Assembly: GCF_902506165.1 (NCBI RefSeq)
Contig: NZ_LR733817.1
Span: 850,254-914,253 of the forward strand
Source: Bosea sp. 29B
GTDB lineage: Bacteria > Pseudomonadota > Alphaproteobacteria > Rhizobiales > Beijerinckiaceae
Length of the DNA: 64,000 nucleotides
Direction: 5' to 3'
This document shows positions 57,777 to 64,000 of the stretch, piece after piece (the stretch's first letter is position 1; every line of letters begins with the position of its first letter). A model generated the notes under the pieces. It made no database searches, was not told the origin of the DNA, and saw nothing but the letters and a program-made list of their open reading frames with translations. Position numbers and translations under genes: made by a program.

Positions 57777-58754
57777 TCAGCTCCCCGCCGTGATGCGCGG
57801 ATCGAGCCTGGCATAGAGCAGGTCGACGATGAAATTGACCGCGATCACCAGCAGCGCCGAGACGAAGACGATGCCGAGCAGCGTGTTGAGGTCGCGCTGG
57901 ATCACCGATTCATAGGCGAGGCGCCCGAGCCCCGGCAGCGAGAACACGCTCTCGACCACGACCGAGCCGCCGAGCATGGTGCCGGCCTGCAGGCCGATCA
58001 GCGTCACCATCGGCAGCAGCGCGTTGCGCAGCACATGCCGCACCACGACGCGCGTCTCGTCCATGCCCTTCGAGCGCGCCGTGCGGACGAAGTCGAGATT
58101 GAGCACCTCGAGCATCGAGCCGCGCATGATGCGAAGGTAGATCGCCATGTAGAACAGGCCGAGCGTCAAGGTCGGCAGGACGAGGTGGAGGGCGATGTCG
58201 AGCGTCCGCCGCAGGCCGGTATAGCTGACGGTGATGTCCTCGAAGCCGCCGGCCGGCAGCCATTGCAGGTAGATCGAGAAGACGACGATCGCCATCAGCC
58301 CGAACCAGAAGGTCGGCATCGCATAGAACATCAGGCCGAATGTCGAGATCAGCGTATCCGGCCATTTGTTGACGCCGCGCGCCGCGACGACGCCGAGGAT
58401 CAACCCGAAGAAGAAGGCAAAGGAGAGCGAGGCGGTCATCAAAAGGATGGTCGCCGGCAGCCGCTCGGCGATCACCGTCGCCACCGGCTTGCCGTAGATC
58501 GCCGAGAAGCCGAGATCGAGCCGGACCAGCCGCCAGAGATAATTGCCGAGCTGGGCCCAGACCGAGAGGTCGAGCCCGTAGAACTCGCGCAGCTGCTTGG
58601 CGGTCGTGGCATCGCCGCCGCCCATCTGCGCCATCAGCGCATCGACCGTGTCGCCGGGCGCGAGCTGCAGCAGCAGGAAGACCCCGATCAGGATCAGGAA
58701 CAGGGTCGGGATCGAGGCGGCAAGACGCCGCCCCGCGAGACTTAGAACACGCAT
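57777..58754 (-). CDS. Dipeptide/opine-type ABC permease (DppB-like)
   Basis: 325 residues. N-terminal RLAASIPTLFLILIGVFLLL and the conserved QLAPGDTVDALM; the coupling loop is DFVRTARSKGMDETRVVVRH and the C-terminal block is VVVESVFSLPGLGRLAYESV. Forms the channel with the DppC-like protein. It starts 40 bp after the binding-protein gene. Confidence 0.93.
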   Translation of the reverse strand: MRVLSLAGRRLAASIPTLFLILIGVFLLLQLAPGDTVDALMAQMGGGDATTAKQLREFYGLDLSVWAQLGNYLWRLVRLDLGFSAIYGKPVATVIAERLPATILLMTASLSFAFFFGLILGVVAARGVNKWPDTLISTFGLMFYAMPTFWFGLMAIVVFSIYLQWLPAGGFEDITVSYTGLRRTLDIALHLVLPTLTLGLFYMAIYLRIMRGSMLEVLNLDFVRTARSKGMDETRVVVRHVLRNALLPMVTLIGLQAGTMLGGSVVVESVFSLPGLGRLAYESVIQRDLNTLLGIVFVSALLVIAVNFIVDLLYARLDPRITAGS

Positions 58755-58794
58755 GGCAACTGGCCGTATCGGGCTGACAACGTAGGCGAGAGCG

Positions 58795-60399
58795 TCACTC
58801 CGCCAACCAAAGATCGTGCCAGGACGACGAGCCCCAGCGCGGCGTGTTGGAGTGGTTGCGGGCCTTGGCGCTGATCGCGGTCAGGAAGATCTGCTCGATC
58901 GGCGTCCAGATCGGCAGCTCGGTGTTGGCGCGCCGCACGAAGTCGCCATAGAGCGCCTTGCGCTTGGCCGCATCGACCTCGGTCGCCGCGTCGTCGATGA
59001 TCTTGTCCATGGTCGGGTCGGTCCAGTCCCACTGATTGGTCCAGGGCGCGCCCTTGGGCTGGCCCGACCGGTACCACACCGTGGTCGAGACGGCCGGGTC
59101 GTTGCGGTACTGGTGCCAGCCGGTGGCGAGATCGAAGGCGTGGTCGTCATAGACCTGCTTCAGGAAGCCGCCGCCATCGGTGCGGACGATGTCGACCTTG
59201 ATGCCGACATCGGCGAGCGACTGCTGGATGAAGGTGGCGAACAGCGAAACGTCCTCGCCCCAGGGCGCCGGCAGCAGCCGCAGCGAGAAGCGCGTTCCCC
59301 CAGTGCCGGGCTTGAAGCCGGCTTCGTCGAGCAGCTTGGCGGCCAGCTTCTTGTCGAACGGATACTGCGGGCCGTTGTCGGCCGGATAGAAATCAGTCGA
59401 GACCGAGGGGATCGGCCCAGTGCCGCGCTTGGCGAAGTCGCCGAGGAAGTTCTCGATGAAGAACGGGATGTCGAGCGCATGCGCGATGGCACGCCGGACG
59501 CGGATGTCGGCGAGCTCCTTGCGGCGGAAATTGAACTCAACGGTGTTGGTGCGGGCGTTGCCCTCATTGCCCTTGGTCGAGACGATGAAGCGCGGGTCCT
59601 TGCCGAGGCGGGCCGAGTCCGAGATCGTCAGGCCCGAGAACGGGCTGTAGTGGATCTGCCCGGCTTCCATCTGGGCGGCGGCGGCAGCGCGATCGGTGAC
59701 CACGCGCCAGACGATCCGGTCGAGATAGGGCGCATTGGCGCGCCAGTAGTTCGGGTTGCGCTCGGCGATGACGTGCTGGCCGCGCTCGTACTGGACGAAC
59801 TTGAACGGCCCGGTGCCGACCGGCGCCAGATTGACCGGGTTCTGCCGGATGTCGCCCTTGCCCTCGTAGAGATGGCGCGGCGAGACATAGCCGAGATCCG
59901 GCAGCGCCCGCAGCAAGAGGTTGAGCGGCATCGGGCGCTCATAGCGGAACACCGCCGTCAGCGGATCGGGCGTATCGACCGCTGTGAGGAAGAGCTGCAG
60001 CGTCGAGCCGTAGTTCAGGATCTTCTTCCACATCTCCATCGCCGTGAACTGCACGTCGGCGGAGGTGAAAGGCTTGCCGTCATGCCAGGTCACGCCGGGG
60101 CGGAGCTTGAAGGTGATGGTCTTGCCGTCGGGCGCGGCTTCCCAGCTCTCGGCGAGCACGCCGACCGGCTGGCCCTTGGCGTCGAGGTCGACCAGCTGCT
60201 CCTGAATCTTGCCGCCGATGATGTAGACGCCGGTCGAAGCCTGCAGGCTGGGGTTGAGCTGGCGCTGCTCAGCGCCGTAATGGACGGTGAAGACACCGCC
60301 CTTGCGCGGCGTTTCCTGGCCGAAGGAGCGCATCGGGAACAGCACGCTCGAGGCGATGGCGGCGCTGATCTTCAGCGCGGCGCGGCGGGTCATATCCAT
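58795..60399 (-). CDS. Dipeptide/opine-type ABC substrate-binding protein (SBP family 5)
   Basis: 534 residues. The N terminus MDMTRRAALKISAAIASSVL has a twin-arginine-like pattern and a cleavage site near RSFGQ. SBP_bac_5 blocks: EQLVDLDAKGQPVGVLAESW, KLRPGVTWHDGKPFTSADVQ, and RVRRAIAHALDIPFFIENFL. The ligand could be a peptide, opine or other large polar compound. First gene of a five-gene minus-strand run ending with the GMC oxidoreductase. A terminator for the upstream VOC gene lies 50 bp before it. Confidence 0.92.
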   Translation of the reverse strand: MDMTRRAALKISAAIASSVLFPMRSFGQETPRKGGVFTVHYGAEQRQLNPSLQASTGVYIIGGKIQEQLVDLDAKGQPVGVLAESWEAAPDGKTITFKLRPGVTWHDGKPFTSADVQFTAMEMWKKILNYGSTLQLFLTAVDTPDPLTAVFRYERPMPLNLLLRALPDLGYVSPRHLYEGKGDIRQNPVNLAPVGTGPFKFVQYERGQHVIAERNPNYWRANAPYLDRIVWRVVTDRAAAAAQMEAGQIHYSPFSGLTISDSARLGKDPRFIVSTKGNEGNARTNTVEFNFRRKELADIRVRRAIAHALDIPFFIENFLGDFAKRGTGPIPSVSTDFYPADNGPQYPFDKKLAAKLLDEAGFKPGTGGTRFSLRLLPAPWGEDVSLFATFIQQSLADVGIKVDIVRTDGGGFLKQVYDDHAFDLATGWHQYRNDPAVSTTVWYRSGQPKGAPWTNQWDWTDPTMDKIIDDAATEVDAAKRKALYGDFVRRANTELPIWTPIEQIFLTAISAKARNHSNTPRWGSSSWHDLWLAE

Positions 60400-60448
60400 G
60401 GATGATCTCCTGGGCCGGCGTGCATGTCAGGCACGATGCGGGCGTCAC

Positions 60449-60475
60449 AAGGCCCCGTCAATGCGACGGGGCCGT
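60449..60475 (-). terminator. Rho-independent terminator after the VOC-family gene
   Basis: On the minus strand GGCCCCGTC-GCATT-GACGGGGCC followed by TTGTGA. The T-run is short. It separates the VOC gene from the ABC operon. Confidence 0.7.
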
Positions 60476-60497
60476 TAGCGGAAAGGGGAAAGCCGCA

Positions 60498-61349
60498 CTA
60501 TTGCGGCAGGAAGGTCACGATCAGGCCATTGGCGGACGCAGCGGGAACGCTGAGTGCCGCACCATGCCGGACACCGACTGAGCCGAGCGCCTTGGCCGCG
60601 CCATCGAGGTCCGCGCTCGCCAGCACGATCGCCACGGCTCCGCCAGGCGCAGCGCCGGCTCGCACCGCCTCCGGGTAGCGCCGGGCGAGGCCGGCCGCAT
60701 CGTAGAACAAGAAGTCGGCGCGCTTGCCGCCGGAGGGCACCAGCCAGCCATCGTCCTGCTGCTTCACCGGCTCGTCGATCAACCGGCTCAGATGCCCGGC
60801 TGCGGCCTTCGGATCGTCGGCGAGCACTTCGACGCGGATGATCCGGCTCGCGCCATTGGCGTGGCTCTGCAGCTCGGGAATCCAGACGGTCTCGCGAGTC
60901 AGATGCTGGCAGGCGAAGATGCGCAGGCTGCCGGGGTTCTCGTCGAGCGGCCAGCGGAAGACATTGAACTTGGCTTCGCCCTTGCCACCATTGGGCAGGT
61001 CGACCGGGCGGCCGAAATGCACCGGGCCAAGCGGCTCGAGGCCGCGGCTCTTGAGCTCGGCCGCACCAGCGGCAGCATCATCGGTGGTGAAGGCGGCCCG
61101 CTCGATCCCCTCGCGCTCCCGGAGGAAGTCGCGGGTCGGCTTGTTGTGCTCGGTCTCGGCGAGGATGCCGAGCAGCTCGACATAGTCGTCCCCGAACATG
61201 ATCGTGTAGTTGCCGCTGCCGAGAATGGCCGAATGCGTGCCGCGCGGCGAGACGGTGAAGCCGAGGCTCTGCCATTGCCGGGCCGAGGCGTCGAGATCGC
61301 GAACCGTCACCACGACATGGTCGAGACCGAGAATATGCTTGAGCGGCAT
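60498..61349 (-). CDS. VOC/glyoxalase-like domain protein
   Basis: 283 residues. The first part is a glyoxalase-like domain: LGLDHVVVTVRDLDASARQW, GTHSAILGSGNYTIMFGDDY and VELLGILAETEHNK; a second, weaker module follows (RIIRVEVLADDPKAAAGHLS). Proteins of this layout are annotated as glyoxalase_3-type. The metal ligands (His, Glu) can be proposed at LDHVV and VELLG, but the reaction is unknown. Divergent from the FAD oxidase gene. Confidence 0.85.
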   Translation of the reverse strand: MPLKHILGLDHVVVTVRDLDASARQWQSLGFTVSPRGTHSAILGSGNYTIMFGDDYVELLGILAETEHNKPTRDFLREREGIERAAFTTDDAAAGAAELKSRGLEPLGPVHFGRPVDLPNGGKGEAKFNVFRWPLDENPGSLRIFACQHLTRETVWIPELQSHANGASRIIRVEVLADDPKAAAGHLSRLIDEPVKQQDDGWLVPSGGKRADFLFYDAAGLARRYPEAVRAGAAPGGAVAIVLASADLDGAAKALGSVGVRHGAALSVPAASANGLIVTFLPQ

Positions 61350-61468
61350 GACGCCCCCTTGTGACCAGAACCCAGCGGAAGGGAGAGTTCATCCGAACGG
61401 AAGTTAGGGCGCAACCGCTTCGGGATGACAATTCCGGCAGCCCCCGCTGCGCCGGAGACATAGCGTCC

Positions 61469-61559
61469 GGAGAATAGAATTTTCAAGGAGACGAGCGGAG
61501 AAGCCAAAATTTGGTAGAATCCATTCGTTTCAGCCAAGAAACATAGAAAACTATTCTCC
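61469..61559. promoter_or_regulatory. Divergent AT-rich control region with a 9-bp inverted repeat pair and a small palindrome
   Basis: GGAGAATAG at 61469-61477 and CTATTCTCC at 61551-61559 are exact inverted copies 73 bp apart. Between them CCAAA-A-TTTGG (61504-61514) is a perfect palindrome. The stretch is strikingly AT-rich for this genome and lies between the VOC gene (minus) and the FAD oxidase gene (plus), the only place for both promoters. Confidence 0.5.
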
Positions 61560-61675
61560 CTCGGATGAACGGCTGGGAACGCCCTGCTTGCAGCTCGGCG
61601 GACATGGCGGCAAGGATAAGGCTGGCCCGCCACGCGGGTCCTCACTCATTCATGCCCAGCCGAAAGACGCCGCCG

Positions 61676-63004
61676 ATGACTGCCCCCTCCCCCGTCACCT
61701 GGCCGCCCTCGCTCTGGGCCGCCACGGCCCAGCCCGGCCCTGTGCTCGGGACGCTTGAAGGCGCAATCGAGAGCGATGTCGTGGTGATCGGTGCCGGCTT
61801 CACCGGGCTTTCGACCGCGATCCATCTGCGCGAGAGCGGGGTCGGCGTCACAATCCTGGAGGCGGCCGAGCCGGGCTGGGGCGCCTCCGGGCGCAACAAC
61901 GGCCAGGTCATCCCGACTTTGGCCGGCCACGATCCCTCTGCAATGACCGCCCGGCACGGCGAGGCCGGCGAGCGCTTCAACGCTGTGTTGCGCGATGCAG
62001 CACAATATCTCTTCGACCTCGTGCGCAAATACGAGATCCCGGCCGAAGCCGAGCAGGCGGGCTGGGTCCAGCCGGTGCATTCACCAGGGCGCTTCAAGCT
62101 CGCCGAGAAGCGCGTCAGGGAATGGTCGGCGATCGGCGCGCCGGTCGAGCTGCTCGATCGTGCGGCCACGGCCGAGATGCTCGGCTCGGATGCCTGGTTC
62201 GGCGGTTTCTGGAACCGCACCGGCGGTCACATCAACCCGCTCGCCTTGACCCGCGGCCTTGCCGAGGTCGCGCTCGGGCTCGGTGCGACCATCCATGCGC
62301 GCTCGCCGGCCGTGAGCATGACGCATCAGAACGGCCGCTGGCTGGTGACGACGGCAAACGGCTCGGTAACGGCGCGGGCGCTCGTGCTGGCGACCAACGC
62401 CTATACTGGCGAGTTCGAGCCCGGCCTCGCGCCGGAGATCGCCAATGAGGTCATCCCCGTCCTGTCCTGGCAGATGGCGACCAGGCCGGTCAGCGACAAC
62501 ATCGCCAAGACGGTGATCCCCGGCCGGCAGGCGATGTCGGACACGCATCGCGAGCTCTATTTCGCCCGCTGGGACGCCCGCAATCGCCTGGTCACCGGCG
62601 GCGCCGCCGTCCTGCCCGGCGTCGGCGGGGCCAATCTGCGCCCGACGGTTGCGGCGCGGCTGAAGCGACTCTGGCCGCAGCTCGGCGAGGTCGAGTTCGA
62701 CTATGTCTGGTCCGGCTATGTCGGGATGACTCCCGACAACCTGCTGCAGCCGCAGGTGCCGGGGTATCCGCGTATTCATCAGCTCGGGCCGAACGGTTTT
62801 GGCTGGGTTGGCTGCAATGGCCGCGCCGTCGCGCTGTCGATCTCGCTCGGCCGCGAGTTGGCCAAGGCGACGCAAGGGACAGCGCTGGAGACGCTCGGCC
62901 TGCCGCTGTCGACGCCGAAGCCGCAGCCCTTCCAGGGTCTGATCCGCCGGATCGCGCCGCTCGCCCTGCCGCTCTACCGCAAGCTGGACGCGCGGGAGAT
63001 CTAG
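61676..63004 (+). CDS. FAD-dependent amine/amino-acid oxidase (PuuB/DadA-like)
   Basis: 442 residues. FAD loop DVVVIGAGFTGLSTAIHLRE near the N terminus, then AAEPGWGASGRNNGQVIPTL; the C-terminal FAD contact is GFGWVGCNGRAVALSISLGR. The pattern fits gamma-glutamylputrescine oxidase (PuuB) and related DAO-type enzymes. I chose the ATG at 61676; ATG 61652 and others upstream read through the control region. Its stop overlaps the convergent gene by 4 bp (CTAG). Substrate not assigned. Confidence 0.88.
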   Translation: MTAPSPVTWPPSLWAATAQPGPVLGTLEGAIESDVVVIGAGFTGLSTAIHLRESGVGVTILEAAEPGWGASGRNNGQVIPTLAGHDPSAMTARHGEAGERFNAVLRDAAQYLFDLVRKYEIPAEAEQAGWVQPVHSPGRFKLAEKRVREWSAIGAPVELLDRAATAEMLGSDAWFGGFWNRTGGHINPLALTRGLAEVALGLGATIHARSPAVSMTHQNGRWLVTTANGSVTARALVLATNAYTGEFEPGLAPEIANEVIPVLSWQMATRPVSDNIAKTVIPGRQAMSDTHRELYFARWDARNRLVTGGAAVLPGVGGANLRPTVAARLKRLWPQLGEVEFDYVWSGYVGMTPDNLLQPQVPGYPRIHQLGPNGFGWVGCNGRAVALSISLGRELAKATQGTALETLGLPLSTPKPQPFQGLIRRIAPLALPLYRKLDAREI

Positions 63005-63831
63005 GCGAGCTCCCCTACCAGGATCGCGCGGATTTCCTGCCAGCTCTGTTCATCGGGCGCGCAGAGCAGGCCGAGCGTCGGCTGCGCCGGCCGATAGGGC
63101 TGGCCGTCCAGCATGCGGACATGGCCGCCCGCCTCGGCATGGATCAGCGAACCCGGCGCGTGATCCCAGGGATTGAGCCGGCCATAGAGCAGGAAATGGC
63201 CGTTGCCGGCAGCGGCGAGGCGGTATTCGTGGCCGCAGCAGCGCAGCGAGCAGACATTCGCGAAGGCAGGCGTGCGCCCCGGCAGCGTGCTGCGCAGTGG
63301 CTCCGGGAAATACTGCCAGCTCATCATCCCGGTCATCTCGCGCGGGGCGGCCGGCGGTGCCACACGCAGGTCACGGCTGGTGCCGTCACCGGCGAGCCAG
63401 GCGCCTTCGCCGCGCAACGCCATGGCGCTGTCGGCAACGATGGGATCATGGATCACCGCGGCGACGACCTCGCCCTTGACGACCGCAGCGGCCATCACCG
63501 CAAAGAGCGGCAGGTCGGAAGCGTAGTTCAGGGTGCCATCGATCGGGTCGATGACGAAGGCGAGCTCGGCATCGCCAAGCCGCTCGATCAGCGCAGGATC
63601 GGCAGCGGCAGCTTCCTCGCCGATCAGCACCGCGCCCGGAAAAGCCTTGGCCAGCTCGGCGCTGATGAAGCGCTCCGCTGCCTCGTCGGCCTCGGTGACC
63701 AGATCGGTCGCCGAGCGCTTCTCGCGGATCTCGCCCTCGCCGAGATTGCGAAAGCGCGGCATGACCTCGCGCCGACCCGCTTCGGCGAGGATGCCGGCAA
63801 GTCTCTCATGGTCCTGGCGGGTAAAGATCAT
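63001..63831 (-). CDS. Inositol monophosphatase family protein
   Basis: 276 residues, Mg-dependent phosphatase fold. Metal motifs are intact: VTEADEAAERFI, IGEEAA, VIDPIDGTLNYASDLPLF, and the second motif NPWDHAPGSLIHAEAGG. Family members act on inositol phosphates, histidinol phosphate, 3'-phosphoadenosine 5'-phosphate or fructose bisphosphate; the exact substrate is not fixed. I chose the ATG at 63831 (MIFTRQDHERLAG); a start at 63867 is possible. Confidence 0.9.
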   Translation of the reverse strand: MIFTRQDHERLAGILAEAGRREVMPRFRNLGEGEIREKRSATDLVTEADEAAERFISAELAKAFPGAVLIGEEAAAADPALIERLGDAELAFVIDPIDGTLNYASDLPLFAVMAAAVVKGEVVAAVIHDPIVADSAMALRGEGAWLAGDGTSRDLRVAPPAAPREMTGMMSWQYFPEPLRSTLPGRTPAFANVCSLRCCGHEYRLAAAGNGHFLLYGRLNPWDHAPGSLIHAEAGGHVRMLDGQPYRPAQPTLGLLCAPDEQSWQEIRAILVGELA

Positions 63832-63888
63832 CGTGGTCCAGTCGGCAAAGGGAGTGTGGCAGGGCAATCAGGAGAAAGGTTTACGCAT

Positions 63889-64000
63889 TCCCTTCCCCCC
63901 GCTTGCGGTGGGGAAGGGTTAGGGATGGGGGGCCGCAAAGCAGGGCTCGGGACTTCTTTCATGTCGCGCTAAGCGGCACTGCCCCCACCCAACCCTCCCC
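63889..64000. repeat. C-rich/G-rich palindromic repeat, cut by the window end
   Basis: CCCTTCCCCCCGCTTGCGGT, then GGGGAAGGGTTAGGGATGGG GG, is mirrored by CCCCCACCCAACCCTCCCC at the last 19 bases. Large inverted repeat typical of rhizobial intergenic DNA. The next gene is not in view. Confidence 0.7.

Noticed and set aside
1..64000. CRISPR arrays, insertion sequences, prophage or toxin-antitoxin modules
   Set aside because: No regularly spaced direct repeats, transposase, integrase or phage structural genes were recognised. The repeats seen are short palindromic intergenic elements.

Overview
The window is a gene-dense, GC-rich stretch of bacterial chromosome. Codon use, gene content and intergenic repeats point to an alphaproteobacterium of the Hyphomicrobiales (Rhizobiales), most like Bosea or a close relative. 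The clues are an IalB-type protein, an aap-type amino-acid transporter, an ohrR/ohr pair, a ProXp/thioredoxin/LON-domain group, TTT (tctCBA) transport, many ABC transporters, and the motif CGAAAgCCGGcaTCCACTTTTCGG. The genus is an inference; no rRNA lies in the window.

Layout. 1-8154: end of an IalB-family gene, a 14-TM MFS exporter, two GNAT acetyltransferases, an MsbA-type ABC exporter, a DSD1-family PLP enzyme, a methyltransferase-like protein and an M20 amidohydrolase. 8261-16599: a dense molybdate/tungstate-type locus with a one-component regulator carrying a binding-protein-like domain, tupBCA-like genes, two tandem ModA-like proteins (the second with no signal peptide), a TrmO/TsaA-family protein and a FecBCD/BtuCDF-type transporter whose genes overlap. 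16753-22202: a beta-lactamase-fold hydrolase, a small secreted protein, and aapJQM without an adjacent ATPase gene. 22367-25288: acetoacetate decarboxylase and 3-hydroxybutyrate dehydrogenase, divergent from a patatin. 25304-31759: DUF1272 protein, GlxA-type regulator, an Lrp regulator divergent from a homodimeric 2-oxoacid dehydrogenase E1-like protein, an unknown protein and an MFS/Atg22-type transporter. 31938-34144: LON-domain protein, thioredoxin-TPR protein and ProXp-type editing protein. 34517-36544: tRNA-Gly(GCC), about 630 bp without recognisable genes, and a truncated FtsK.

36690-45008: a GntR regulator, tctCBA and a large FAD/Fe-S hydroxy-acid dehydrogenase on the minus strand, divergent from serine-glyoxylate aminotransferase; a 12-bp motif is shared by the tctC and aminotransferase leaders. 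45144-47928: ohrR/ohr with two matching operators around a good sigma-70 promoter, then an epoxide-hydrolase-like protein and a cupin. 48026-52900: a giant glycine-rich autotransporter. 53559-61349: a peptide/opine-type ABC operon with a GMC oxidoreductase and, upstream, a VOC protein. 61676-63831: a PuuB/DadA-like oxidase convergent with an inositol-monophosphatase-family protein.

The most striking structure not explained by genes is how the palindromic intergenic repeats are placed. The four copies of the GTCATGCTCG... type all lie between convergent genes. Three of the four GTC(A/G)TCCCGG... copies lie just after a periplasmic binding-protein gene and before its permease gene.
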